Shown here piece after piece: positions 31,981-39,883 of a stretch of 64,000 nucleotides of DNA. How positions within the stretch are numbered: position 1 is the first letter of the stretch; each line of letters starts with the position of its first letter. The DNA is taken from contig NZ_KI421511.1 in NCBI RefSeq assembly GCF_000473265.1, positions 3,633,560-3,697,559 of the forward strand, in the 5' to 3' direction. The DNA is from Amycolatopsis thermoflava N1165 (GTDB lineage Bacteria > Actinomycetota > Actinomycetes > Mycobacteriales > Pseudonocardiaceae). A program made the translations under genes and the position numbers. The notes below the pieces were generated by a model, which worked only from the letters and a program-made list of their open reading frames with translations, had not been told where the DNA came from and searched no databases.

Positions 31981-32658
31981 TCACCCGAGGGTGCTGACGT
32001 ACGCGAGCAGGCCCACCACCGGCACCGCGACGGCCACCAGCCGGAAGTCCGGCCGCGGCGCGGCGCGGAGCAGGCGCAGCCCCTCGGGCACGAGTGCCAC
32101 GGCCACGCCCGCCACCGCCACGAGGGACAGCACGGTCGTCCCCTTGAGCACCCCGAGCGGCATGGCCGCCATCGCCACCAGCCCCACCGCCTGGACCGGG
32201 TGCAGCACGCCCGCCCGCCAGGCGGCGAACGCGAGCACCGGCCAGCCGAGCAGGATCGTGAACGACAGGTAGCTGAACAGGTGCGCATCGCCGTAGGCGT
32301 CGGCGACGAACGCGGTGGCGAACCCGGCCCCGCGGTGGCGGGCCAGCGCGAGGGCGGCCTGGTCGAACCCGGCGTGGAAGACCCGCGCGAACAGCCCGGT
32401 CACGACGAGGACCGCGGCCAAGGCGCCCGGCCCGGACCTGACCCGCGCGCTGAGCGCGAGCACCGCCGGGCACAGCAGGAGCGTCCCGGCGAGCACGCAG
32501 GTGTAGGCGGCGCTCATCCGGCCGGGGTGGTCGGCGGCCGCGGCGAGCTGGTGCGGGAAGAAGAACGGGACCGGGAGGCGCAACAGCATCCCGGTGAGCA
32601 ACAGCAGCGGGGCGGCGATCATCGCCAGGCCGGCGATCCAGCGCGGTTCACGAGTCAT
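31981..32658 (-). CDS. multi-pass membrane protein of unknown function
   Basis: 225 residues with about six hydrophobic helices (around 8-27, 48-66, 78-95, 122-146, 150-175 and 201-222) separated by short loops such as RLPVPFFFPHQLAAAADHPGR and FDQAALALARHRG. No motif that I can name. The ATG at 32658 follows a GCATGACTC context without a clear ribosome site. It is followed by the HAD gene 38 bases downstream on the same strand, so co-transcription is possible. It could be a DUF998- or DUF4386-like protein, but I am not sure. Confidence 0.75.
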   Translation of the reverse strand: MTREPRWIAGLAMIAAPLLLLTGMLLRLPVPFFFPHQLAAAADHPGRMSAAYTCVLAGTLLLCPAVLALSARVRSGPGALAAVLVVTGLFARVFHAGFDQAALALARHRGAGFATAFVADAYGDAHLFSYLSFTILLGWPVLAFAAWRAGVLHPVQAVGLVAMAAMPLGVLKGTTVLSLVAVAGVAVALVPEGLRLLRAAPRPDFRLVAVAVPVVGLLAYVSTLG

Positions 32659-32789
32659 GCGGCGAACCTGCCAGTGTCCGGAACGCGGCGGATCGCACCA
32701 CAGCGGACACTCCGGCCGCGGACATCAGACCCTGGTATGACCGCCGTGGACGGACGCGGCCGGCGCAGCACCCGGATATCGTGCGACGG

Positions 32790-33866
32790 ATGAGCCCCTC
32801 GCCGTGGCGTTCACGCGCCACCGCCGCGCTGCCGGCCGTGCTCCTGATCGCGGTGGACGTCGCCGTCGGCGGGAACCTGCTGCGCGACGACACCGGCTGG
32901 CGGCTGGGCGGCTCGATGGCCATGGCGGTCGTGATCGGGCTGGCGGTGCTGGTGCGGCGGCGGTGGCCGGTCCCGGTGCTGGTGTTCGTGCTGGCCGTGT
33001 CGACGGCGGCCGCGTTCCTCGGCGTGCTCTGGGACCCCTTCGCGGGCGCCGCGGTGGTGCTGCACGTCGTCGCGCTCGGCCGGGACCGGCTGCTGCCACT
33101 GCTCGGCGCGTGCGCGGTCGCGGCGGTCGCGGGTTTCGCGGCCTGGTGGTACGTCCTCGGCGTGCCGTTGCTGGTCGCGGCGTGGGCGGCCGGGCGGGCG
33201 GCACACGCGCACCGGGCCCAGGCCGAGCAGCTGGAACTGCAGCGGCAGCACCAGATCCGCACCGACGAGCGCCTGCGGATCGCCCGGGAACTGCACGACG
33301 TCGTCACCCACGGGATGGGCCTGATCGCGGTGAAGGCGGGCGTGGCCAACCACGTGGCGGAGTCCCGGCCGGACGAAGCCCGCGAAGCGCTCCGGATCAT
33401 CGAGGAGACCAGCCGCGAAGCGCTCGGTGAGATGCGGCGGTTGCTGAGCGCGCTGCGAGAGGACGCCGAGCCGCCGGGCGAACTGGCGGATCTGCCGCGG
33501 CTGGCGGAACGGGCGGCGTCCGCGGGGGTCGCGGTGGAGCTGGACGTCGACGTGGCGGACCTGCCGCGGCCGGTGGAGCTGGCGGCGTTCCGGATCGTGC
33601 AGGAGGCGGTCACGAACGTGGTGAAGCACGCCGCTCCCGCGCGGTGCCGGGTGGTGGTGCGGGCACACGCCGGCGAGGTGCGGATCGAGGTCACCGACGA
33701 CGGCGCCCGGTCACCCGGGCCGGTACGGCCGGGCCACGGCGTCGTGGGCATGTCCGAACGGGCCGCGCTGTACGGCGGTGAGCTGACCGCGGAACCGTTG
33801 CCGCACGGCGGTTTCCGTGTCGCGGCCCGGCTGCGGTGCGCGCCGGCGGAGGTGCCCGTTGCCTGA
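32790..33866 (+). CDS. two-component sensor histidine kinase (NarL-type, HisKA_3)
   Basis: 358 residues. Seen: an N-terminal membrane region of four to five helices (about 12-135), then the phospho-acceptor motif ARELHDVVTHGMG with His169, and a HATPase with the N-box VQEAVTNVVKHA, the G1 box EVTDDGARSP and the G2-like GHGVVGMSERAALYGG. It autophosphorylates on His and passes phosphate to the regulator encoded next, with which it overlaps by eight bases. There is no large extracytoplasmic sensor domain, so the signal is probably membrane-borne. GTG at 32781 is an alternative start. Confidence 0.92.
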   Translation: MSPSPWRSRATAALPAVLLIAVDVAVGGNLLRDDTGWRLGGSMAMAVVIGLAVLVRRRWPVPVLVFVLAVSTAAAFLGVLWDPFAGAAVVLHVVALGRDRLLPLLGACAVAAVAGFAAWWYVLGVPLLVAAWAAGRAAHAHRAQAEQLELQRQHQIRTDERLRIARELHDVVTHGMGLIAVKAGVANHVAESRPDEAREALRIIEETSREALGEMRRLLSALREDAEPPGELADLPRLAERAASAGVAVELDVDVADLPRPVELAAFRIVQEAVTNVVKHAAPARCRVVVRAHAGEVRIEVTDDGARSPGPVRPGHGVVGMSERAALYGGELTAEPLPHGGFRVAARLRCAPAEVPVA

Positions 33867-34545
33867 GCCGCTGCGGGTGGTGATCGCCGACGACCAGGCG
33901 CTGCTGCGCGGCAGTTTCCGGTTGCTGGTGGACAGCGAACCGGACATGACGGTGGTCGGCGAGGCGGCGACCGGCGCGGAAGCGGTCGAGGTCGTGCAGG
34001 CCGCGCGGCCCGACGTGGTGCTGATGGACGTACGGATGCCGGGCATGGACGGCATCGCGGCGACCCGGCTGCTCACCGAGCGGATGCCGTCGGCGCGGGT
34101 TCTGATCCTCACGATGTTCGACCTGGACGCGCACGTCTTCGACGCGCTGCGGGCGGGCGCGGCCGGTTTCCTGCTGAAGGACACCCGGCCCGCGGACCTG
34201 TGCGCCGCCATCCGGGTGGTCGCGTCCGGCGAAGCGCTGCTGGCGCCCGCCGTCACCCGCCGGCTGATCGCCGAGTTCGCCCGGACGACCGGCTCCCGCC
34301 CGGCCCTGAGCCGCGAACTCGACGTCCTCACGCCGCGGGAGACCGAGGTGCTGACGCTGATCGCACACGGGTTGTCGAACACCGAACTCGCCGAGCGCCT
34401 GCACCTCTCCCTGGCGACGGTGAAGACCTACATCGGGCGGCTGCTGGCGAAACTGCACGCACGGGACCGCGCGCAGCTGGTGGTCCTCGCCTATGAGACC
34501 GGGCTCGTCACCGCGTCAGGAGGGCGGTCAGCGGGACCGCGGTGA
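33859..34545 (+). CDS. two-component response regulator, NarL/LuxR type
   Basis: 228 residues. Seen: a receiver domain with acidic pocket Asp11/Asp12 and phospho-acceptor Asp57 (VLMDVRMPGMDG), Thr at ILTMFD and Lys in FLLKDTRP, then a LuxR helix-turn-helix LTPRETEVLTLIAHGLSNTELAERL with ATVKTYIGRLLAKL. A TTG start at 33859 overlaps the kinase gene by eight bases and gives the usual N-terminus LRVVIADDQALLR; a later GTG would remove receiver residues. Its 3' end overlaps the convergent membrane-protein gene by 38 bases. Target genes are not evident. Confidence 0.93.
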   Translation: MPEPLRVVIADDQALLRGSFRLLVDSEPDMTVVGEAATGAEAVEVVQAARPDVVLMDVRMPGMDGIAATRLLTERMPSARVLILTMFDLDAHVFDALRAGAAGFLLKDTRPADLCAAIRVVASGEALLAPAVTRRLIAEFARTTGSRPALSRELDVLTPRETEVLTLIAHGLSNTELAERLHLSLATVKTYIGRLLAKLHARDRAQLVVLAYETGLVTASGGRSAGPR

Positions 34546-34909
34546 GCCACGCCCAGCCGCCGAGGCCGACCACGTGCGCGGCCCGCCAGGCGAGCGGCGC
34601 GGCCCGCACCACCCGGCCGACCACCACCAGCTCGCACAGCCACCGCGCGCCCCAGAACACGGTCTGCGCCGCCAGCACGGTCGCGGCCAGCGCGCCCGGC
34701 GCGAGCAGCTCGTCCACCGGCCACAGCAGCGCGCCGAGCACCACACAGGTCAGCCCGACGAAACCGGTGTGCAGGCCGACCACGAGCCGGGACATCGGGC
34801 TGACCGCGACGAGGTCGGCGGGCCACCCGAGCAGCCGCGGCAGCGCGAGGTGCGCGAGCCCCAGCACGATCGCGACCACACCGGCCAGGCGCATCTGCAG
34901 TTCCAGCAT
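34508..34909 (-). CDS. small four-helix membrane protein
   Basis: 133 residues, almost entirely hydrophobic, with four helices (about 6-24, 40-62, 68-84 and 104-128). It has no recognisable motif. The ATG at 34909 shares one base with the TGA of the upstream methyltransferase (TGATG), so it is the last gene of the operon 37979-34508. The 3' end runs 38 bases under the convergent response-regulator gene. Its role in the operon is unknown; it could anchor or transport the product of the transferases. Confidence 0.75.
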   Translation of the reverse strand: MLELQMRLAGVVAIVLGLAHLALPRLLGWPADLVAVSPMSRLVVGLHTGFVGLTCVVLGALLWPVDELLAPGALAATVLAAQTVFWGARWLCELVVVGRVVRAAPLAWRAAHVVGLGGWAWLTAVPLTALLTR

Positions 34910-35598
34910 CACGCCGCCTCGAACGCCGTCGCGGTGACCAGCGGCGTCCGCCGCACCCGGGCGACACACCCGAGGCCAGCCCGTGTCGCGACGCGCTCCC
35001 ATTCCGCGCGCGGGTAGAAGTGCCACGCGCCCGGCCCGAACGCCAGCACGTTCGGCAGGTCCCGGTGGTGCTCCACCAGCACCAGCCGGCCACCGGGCCG
35101 CAGCACGCGGCGCGCTTCGCGGAACAACGCCTCCCGCCCGGCCGGGGTGCGCAGCTCGTGCGCGGCGAGCACCGCCAGCACGACGTCGACCGCGCCGCTC
35201 GCCAACGGGAGCGCCTCCGGCCGCACCGGGACCGCCCTCGCCGGGTAGCGCCGACGAGCCCGCCGGATCGACGCCTCGACCGGGCCGCGTGGATCCAGCA
35301 CATCCAGCACCACGCCGACGGACTCCGGCAGCAGGGCGGGCAGCGTCGCCGACACCTCGTCGAACCCGGCGGTGACCAGCACGTGCCGGTGGACCCGCGC
35401 GGGCAGCACCGGCCGCAGCCACGTCCAGCGGTAGAGGCCGGAGAGGTCGTAGACCCACCACGACGCGGCCAGGCTCGCGACCGTGAACCACGCCGCCCCG
35501 GCCCGCGCCGGTTTCGGCAGCGGCGCCGCGGCGGCCACCGCGCCGGCGAGCACCTTCGGCCAGTTGAACGCCAGGACCTGCGCGACCCCGCGCATCAC
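34909..35598 (-). CDS. class I SAM-dependent methyltransferase
   Basis: 229 residues. Seen: a non-polar N-terminal part with possible membrane-associated helices (WFTVASLAASWWVYDLSG), then the SAM fold: VGVVLDVLDPRG, acidic/aromatic turns, LPLASGAVDVVLAVLAAHEL (motif II/post-II) and RVLRPGGRLVLVEH. It methylates a small molecule or lipid. The GTG at 35598 or the ATG at 35595 overlaps the DUF2071 stop. With the DUF3419 transferase two genes upstream, the pair recalls BtaA/BtaB of betaine-lipid synthesis; that is inference, since BtaB-specific motifs were not checked. Confidence 0.85.
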   Translation of the reverse strand: MMRGVAQVLAFNWPKVLAGAVAAAAPLPKPARAGAAWFTVASLAASWWVYDLSGLYRWTWLRPVLPARVHRHVLVTAGFDEVSATLPALLPESVGVVLDVLDPRGPVEASIRRARRRYPARAVPVRPEALPLASGAVDVVLAVLAAHELRTPAGREALFREARRVLRPGGRLVLVEHHRDLPNVLAFGPGAWHFYPRAEWERVATRAGLGCVARVRRTPLVTATAFEAA

Positions 35599-36326
35599 CG
35601 GAGCTCACCCCGGTGCCAGCCGTAGTCCACATCGGACACGTGGAACGCGTTGGCCAGCACGGCCCCGTCGAACCGGTTCAGAAAGGCGACGTGGTGCCGC
35701 GCGATGCCGACGGGTTCGGGCCGCCAGGTGCTGCGGAACGCCTTGACCACCACGATGCCCTCCTCGTCCGGTGAGAACGTGTACGGCAGCGGCCCGGCGA
35801 AGCGCCGCGCGTCGGCCGGGGTCGCGAACACCCCGTCCCACAACGGTTCCCGCTCGCCGAGATCGGCGGTGACGTCGAGGTCGCCCTGCCCGTCCCGCGA
35901 CCGCACGGTGAAGCGCAGCACGTCGTCCTGCCGCGACACCCGGGCCGCGCTGCGGTGGTAGTGGTAGCCGGTGAGGACGTTCCCACCGAGCGCGAGCAGG
36001 GCGCGGTCGGTGTCGCTGCGCAGGATCCGCAAGCCGCGCATGGTCTTCCCGCCCGGGGTGCGCAGCCGGGCGAGGACCCGGTAGCCGGTCATCACCGAGC
36101 GGAACCCGAGCGGCGCGGGCAGGATCGACGGCCGCAGGTGCCGCAGCGCGACCAGGGCGACGGCCACGAAGGCGTGCTCGGCGCCGTCCTGGCCGGTGTA
36201 GGTGTCCAGGGTCAGCGGTTCCGGCAGCAGCGGCGCGACCTGCGCCGGATCGACGGCGTAGGTGAGGACGAGCGAGTGGTCGAACCTGGTGCGCATGGGC
36301 AGGGGATGCCGGTTCAGCGCGGTCAT
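35595..36326 (-). CDS. DUF2071 / acetoacetate-decarboxylase-like protein
   Basis: 243 residues of the YqjF/DUF2071 type. Seen: the start TRFDHSLVLTYAVDPAQVAPLLPEPLTLDTY, then FVAVALVALRHLRPSILP, and FSPDEEGIVVVKAFRSTW near the end, the usual framework of this beta-barrel family, which is related to acetoacetate decarboxylase but without a proven enzymatic role. The ATG at 36326 overlaps the transferase stop (ATGA), and its own stop overlaps the methyltransferase start, so it is translated as part of a tightly coupled set. Function unknown. Confidence 0.82.
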   Translation of the reverse strand: MTALNRHPLPMRTRFDHSLVLTYAVDPAQVAPLLPEPLTLDTYTGQDGAEHAFVAVALVALRHLRPSILPAPLGFRSVMTGYRVLARLRTPGGKTMRGLRILRSDTDRALLALGGNVLTGYHYHRSAARVSRQDDVLRFTVRSRDGQGDLDVTADLGEREPLWDGVFATPADARRFAGPLPYTFSPDEEGIVVVKAFRSTWRPEPVGIARHHVAFLNRFDGAVLANAFHVSDVDYGWHRGELR

Positions 36327-37129
36327 GGACACCTCCGTACTTCGACCACACCCCAGAGCATCGAGCGGTCCGGCGGGCCGGGATCCTCGCCGGGACGTGG
36401 TTCGCGGAACGAGCGGGACACCACCACTCCCCCGGGCCGCAGGGCGTGCCGCACGGCCGCGGCGAGCCGGGCCGCGTAACCCGCGTCGGGGCCGTCGAGG
36501 ACGTTCGACAGGGAGATGCCGTCGTAGCAGCCGCGGGGCGCCTGTTCGAGGTGCTCGGCGACGTCGGCGTGGACGAGCGTGGCGGCGGCGCGGGTGTCGC
36601 GGGTGAGTTCGTCGCGGCCGGCGAGCAGGCGCCACGCCCACGGGTTGTCCGCTGGGGCGTGTGCGAGGCCCCGGCGGAGGCGGGCGAGCAGCACGCGGTC
36701 GAGGCGCGGCGGGATCGCGTGCCGGAAGGCGGGCAGCAGGAGGCCCAGCGGCGCGAGCCCGGCCGCGAGCAGGCCCTGGAGGCGGCGGGATTCCAGCAGC
36801 GCGACGGGGTCGCCGTCGCGGAGGACCTCGTCGACGCGTCGCCAGCGGGGATCGAGCGCCCGGAGGGCGGCGCGCCCGGCCGTGAGCAGGCGTTCGGCCC
36901 GGCCGGTGGTCGCGGGGGCGCCGGCGAGGCGGTCCCGGCAGTAGGCCAGTTGTGTGGGGTTGATGTCGACGGCGGTGACCTCGTACCCGGCGCGCGCGAG
37001 GGCGGACACGGTCTCCCCGGCGGCCGCGATCGCGAGGACGCGCCCGCGGGGCAGGACGCGGAGTTCGACGTCCGGATCCTCGTAGCCCCAGCCGAACAGC
37101 AGGCCCCGCCGGCCCGCCCACGGGTTCAC
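36323..37129 (-). CDS. DUF3419 / BtaA-like 3-amino-3-carboxypropyl transferase
   Basis: 268 residues. Seen: FGWGYEDPDVEL (12-23), the SAM site VLAIAAAGETVSALARAGYEVTAVD-INP (31-58 in outline), YDGISLSNVLDG, and DRSMLWG near the end, corresponding to WEDP, SAGDN, VDLNP and DRSFFYG of BtaA. BtaA moves the 3-amino-3-carboxypropyl group of SAM to diacylglycerol, the first step of betaine-lipid formation. This copy is shorter than BtaA (~400), so the acceptor may differ. The GTG at 37129 overlaps the DoxX-like stop (GTGA). Family call fairly firm; substrate inferred. Confidence 0.75.
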   Translation of the reverse strand: MNPWAGRRGLLFGWGYEDPDVELRVLPRGRVLAIAAAGETVSALARAGYEVTAVDINPTQLAYCRDRLAGAPATTGRAERLLTAGRAALRALDPRWRRVDEVLRDGDPVALLESRRLQGLLAAGLAPLGLLLPAFRHAIPPRLDRVLLARLRRGLAHAPADNPWAWRLLAGRDELTRDTRAAATLVHADVAEHLEQAPRGCYDGISLSNVLDGPDAGYAARLAAAVRHALRPGGVVVSRSFREPRPGEDPGPPDRSMLWGVVEVRRCP

Positions 37130-37506
37130 CGGTGCCGCCGGAGTGCGACGAGCCAGGCCAGGACGAGCAGGACGACGTTGTGCAGCACCAGGTTCAGCGG
37201 TTCGGCGATGTGCCCGCCGCCGAAGGCGAGGCCGCCGGCGTTGAACCCGGCGAGCAGCGCGGTCTGCACGGCCGCGGCGGTGCGCGGCGCCCAGCCGGTC
37301 AGGACCCATCCGCCGAGGGCGACCTCGGCGAGGCCGATCAGCACCAGCACCACCGCGGCGGCCCCGCCGAGCACCGGCACGGATTCGACGATCGCCCGCT
37401 CGTCCGGCCGGGCGCCCAGCACCTTGGCGACGAGACCTTCGTAGATCCACACGGCGGCCACCGCCCCCGGCGGCACCCATCGGGCCGCCCACTCCCCCAC
37501 GCGCAC
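37126..37506 (-). CDS. DoxX-like membrane protein
   Basis: 126 residues with four hydrophobic helices (about 14-30, 44-66, 72-90 and 104-121) and IYEGLVAKVLGARPDE near the first loop, as in DoxX_3-type proteins. Unknown role; perhaps a redox or quinone-linked partner. The start is GTG at 37506, with GTG at 37500 as an alternative. It lies 26 bases downstream of the DUF1772 stop and overlaps the transferase start by four bases, so it belongs to the same transcript. Confidence 0.8.
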   Translation of the reverse strand: MRVGEWAARWVPPGAVAAVWIYEGLVAKVLGARPDERAIVESVPVLGGAAAVVLVLIGLAEVALGGWVLTGWAPRTAAAVQTALLAGFNAGGLAFGGGHIAEPLNLVLHNVVLLVLAWLVALRRHR

Positions 37507-37532
37507 GGGTCGACTCTAGATCTCGCTCGGGC

Positions 37533-37979
37533 TCAGGCGAGGGCTGCGGCCAACAGGGCGAAGGCGCCGATGATGACGGCCACGCGGATGTAGTGGAAGC
37601 GGTCCCAGCGCTGCGCCTGCTGCTTCCAGTCCGCGGGCCGGTTCTCCGGGGTCCACGTCTTGCCCCGGTTGTTGATCGGGACGAGCAGCAGGACCGACAT
37701 GATCACGCTGACGATCAGCAGCGCGCCGGCGGTGACGACGAGACCGGCGCCGTCGTGGCGCCACCCGGCGATGACCCAGACCGCGACGAGGGCGAGCGAG
37801 GTGAGGTACCAGACCGGCATCACGGCGCCGAGCATCCGGCCGCCGTGGGCGCGGGCGAGCAGGGTGCTGTCGTCCGGGAGGCGGGCGACGATCGGGTTGA
37901 TGACGAAGGCGACCGAGAACTCCACCCCCACCATCACGCCGACGACGACGGTGGTGAGCACCTCGAGTGCGTTGAGCAT
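37533..37979 (-). CDS. DUF1772 / anthrone-oxygenase-like membrane protein
   Basis: 148 residues with four hydrophobic helices (about 6-30, 53-75, 82-103 and 126-146). GVEFSVAFVINPIV and the terminal RWDRFHYIRVAVIIGAFALL fit the DUF1772 family, which includes polyketide anthrone oxygenases and many unassigned proteins. The ATG at 37979 follows CAGGAGTCGCC. It is the first gene after the divergent TetR gene and its two CTAGC palindromes, and probably leads the six-gene operon to 34508. Confidence 0.82.
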   Translation of the reverse strand: MLNALEVLTTVVVGVMVGVEFSVAFVINPIVARLPDDSTLLARAHGGRMLGAVMPVWYLTSLALVAVWVIAGWRHDGAGLVVTAGALLIVSVIMSVLLLVPINNRGKTWTPENRPADWKQQAQRWDRFHYIRVAVIIGAFALLAAALA

Positions 37980-37996
37980 GGCGACTCCTGTGAAAT

Positions 37997-38060
37997 CTAG
38001 CGTTGCTAGCCGATGTGGCGACGCTAGCGCAACCACTGCTCGATTGTCTAGCAGTGCTAG
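37997..38060. promoter_or_regulatory. two perfect CTAGC-N3-GCTAG operators
   Basis: CTAGCGTTGCTAG (37997-38009) and CTAGCAGTGCTAG (38048-38060) are perfect 5+3+5 palindromes 51 bases apart, centre to centre. A CGCTAGCG core lies between them at 38032-38039. They fill the 90-base divergent gap between the DUF1772 gene and the TetR gene, the first lying just upstream of the DUF1772 ribosome site and the second ten bases upstream of the TetR start. Such paired sites are typical autoregulatory TetR operators. Confidence 0.8.
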
Positions 38061-38069
38061 GATGCACTG

Positions 38070-38648
38070 GTGTCGGTACAGGAACGCAAGGAGCGCGAGC
38101 GGGCGAACCGGGAACGCCTGATCTTGGCGACGGCCCGCGAACTCGCCGAGCAGCAAGGCTGGGACGCGGTCACCACCCGCAGGCTCGCCGAGCGCATCGA
38201 ATACAGCCAGCCGGTTCTCTACAGCCACTTCCGCGGCAAACGCGAGATCATCGGCGCCGTCGCCCTGCAAGGCGCCACCGAACTGGCCACAGCGCTGCGG
38301 GCCGCGGCCGCAGCCGCGGCGGGGCCGCGTGCCCGGGTCACCGCTCTCGCCCGCGCCTACCTCGACTTCGCCGCTCGCCACCCGGCGGTCTACGACGCCA
38401 TGTTCCAGCTCGACGGCGGTCTGGCGTTCGCGCAGGACGACACACCGGAACCGTTGAAGGAGGGCTTCGCCGCCCTGCTGGAGAACCTCAGCGAGGTCGC
38501 CGGCGACGGCGTGCACCCGGGGCTGTTCACCGAGGTGTTCTGGGCGGCCCTGCACGGGCTGGCGACGCTGACCCGGGCGGGACGGCTGCCGCCGGAGGAC
38601 GCCGAGCGGCGGACGGAACTGCTCGTGGACCGGCTAGCCGTGTTCTGA
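38070..38648 (+). CDS. TetR-family regulator of the DUF1772-DUF3419 operon
   Basis: 192 residues. Seen: the helix-turn-helix ILATARELAEQQGWDAVTT-RRLAERIEYSQPVLYSHF (about 18-55), then a C-terminal domain of the TetR_C_13-like type with RARVTALARAYLDFAARHPAVYDAMFQ. The GTG at 38070 lies ten bases from a perfect CTAGC palindrome, so strong autoregulation is likely. It is divergent from the six-gene operon, which it probably represses. The inducer is unknown. It is convergent with the GNAT gene, seven bases apart. Confidence 0.92.
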   Translation: MSVQERKERERANRERLILATARELAEQQGWDAVTTRRLAERIEYSQPVLYSHFRGKREIIGAVALQGATELATALRAAAAAAAGPRARVTALARAYLDFAARHPAVYDAMFQLDGGLAFAQDDTPEPLKEGFAALLENLSEVAGDGVHPGLFTEVFWAALHGLATLTRAGRLPPEDAERRTELLVDRLAVF

Positions 38649-38654
38649 CGGCGG

Positions 38655-39290
38655 TCAGATCCCGAAGAGCGGCAGGCAGGGCGGCAGACCCTCGATCGTC
38701 ACCGGGACGTCGTCGCGCCACGCGTCGCGGCCGAGGCGCAGCCGGTGCTCGACGGCGAGCGCGTCGCGGACCACGTGTCGCGCGACGCCGTCCGGGCGGT
38801 AGCCGAGCTTGCGGGAGACCGCGAGGGAGGCGGCGTTGTCCTCGAACGCGCCGGACGCCGCCTCCTCCGCGCCCAGGCCCGCGAAGGCCAGGTGCAGCAC
38901 CGCGCGGCGCATCTCCGTGCCGATGCCCTGGCCCTGGTGACGGCGGCCGACCCACGAACCGGTGTGGACCTCGCGGATGATGGCGAACTGCTTCGCGCTC
39001 ATGCTCTGCTGGCCGACCACCTCGCCGTCCCGGAAGACGACGAGGTCCAGGCCCCAGTCGTCCGGGCTCCACCGGCCCAGCCGGAGCCAGTGGAACTGCA
39101 CGAGCGACCGCGCCACGAGCGCCGGTTCCTGGTCGGTCCACGGCACGAGGAACGGCATGCTGTCCGGCGCGTGCACCCCCTCCGCGGCGAGCTCCGCGAG
39201 CGCGGCGAGCTCCTCCGGCGCAGGCAGGCGCAGTTCGAGCCGAGGGGTCCGCACCCGCAACGCGAGCAACGGGAAGTGATCGGCCAGCAT
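38655..39290 (-). CDS. GNAT-family N-acetyltransferase
   Basis: 211 residues of the RimJ/RimL-like group. Seen: the start LALRVRTPRLELRLP, DLVVFRDGEVVGQQSM on the central sheet, and the acetyl-CoA loop SWVGRRHQGQGIGTEMRRAVLHLAF (Q/RxxGxG/A motif), then EDNAASLAVSRKLGYR. It transfers an acetyl group to an amine of a protein N-terminus or small molecule. The ATG at 39290 was chosen; the frame continues upstream without similarity. Convergent with the TetR gene. Substrate unknown. Confidence 0.9.
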   Translation of the reverse strand: MLADHFPLLALRVRTPRLELRLPAPEELAALAELAAEGVHAPDSMPFLVPWTDQEPALVARSLVQFHWLRLGRWSPDDWGLDLVVFRDGEVVGQQSMSAKQFAIIREVHTGSWVGRRHQGQGIGTEMRRAVLHLAFAGLGAEEAASGAFEDNAASLAVSRKLGYRPDGVARHVVRDALAVEHRLRLGRDAWRDDVPVTIEGLPPCLPLFGI

Positions 39291-39333
39291 CGGCCCATCC
39301 TGACAGAGGTTCCAACGACCCGAGGTGAGACGA

Positions 39334-39882
39334 ATGCGCGGTGAGACGATCACGGTGCTGCGACGGGGCGGAGAACAGTGGTACATCGCCGTCGCCGCAC
39401 TCGCTGTCGCGATCCTGTTCATCTGGGTGGTAGCCGACGGCATCTTTCGCGGAGATGCCTTCGGCAACATCGCCGAACTGATCCTCGCCACCGGTTGGGG
39501 GTTCTGGGGGCCGATCAGGTACCTGCAGGTCAGGGTGGAGGTCAAGGAGAGCGGTCTTGTGGTCCACAACTTCTTCACCCGGTACTCGATCCCGTGGTCG
39601 GCGGTGAGCAGGCTGGAAGCCCAGCCAGCTCTGCGAATCGTGTTGTCCGACGGCAAAGTCGTGGCACCGCAGACCGGCGCGGAGTCCCTGGCCTCCACCA
39701 TCCGTCACAACCGCAAGCAACGCGCGATGCAGGAACGCATCGAGAGGGCACGACGGCGCGCACTGGACCAAGGCTCGGCCGAGGTGGTGACGAAGCAGAT
39801 CTGGGCCGGCAACCTCGCCATCCTGGCCGCGGTGTACGCGGGTATGTTCTCCGTCGCGGGGATCGCCTGGCTCGTCAACTAG
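39334..39882 (+). CDS. membrane protein with bacterial PH-like domain
   Basis: 182 residues. Two hydrophobic helices (about 18-35 and 45-60), then a PH-type core (VRVEVKESGLVVHNFFTRYSIPWSAVSRLEAQPALRIVLSDG, residues 68-112 in outline), a charged helix with RKQRAMQERIERARRRALDQG, and a last helix (about 160-180). The pattern matches small actinobacterial PH-domain proteins of unknown role. The ATG at 39334 is preceded by GAGGTGAGACGA. Single gene between a divergent GNAT and a convergent hydrolase (stop separated by one base). Confidence 0.8.
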   Translation: MRGETITVLRRGGEQWYIAVAALAVAILFIWVVADGIFRGDAFGNIAELILATGWGFWGPIRYLQVRVEVKESGLVVHNFFTRYSIPWSAVSRLEAQPALRIVLSDGKVVAPQTGAESLASTIRHNRKQRAMQERIERARRRALDQGSAEVVTKQIWAGNLAILAAVYAGMFSVAGIAWLVN

Positions 39883-39883
39883 C

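Noticed and set aside
35632..37121. Long minus-strand open frames fusing DUF2071 and methyltransferase genes with upstream sequence
   Set aside because: The extra parts are off-frame readings of the neighbouring gene; start/stop overlaps define the true boundaries.
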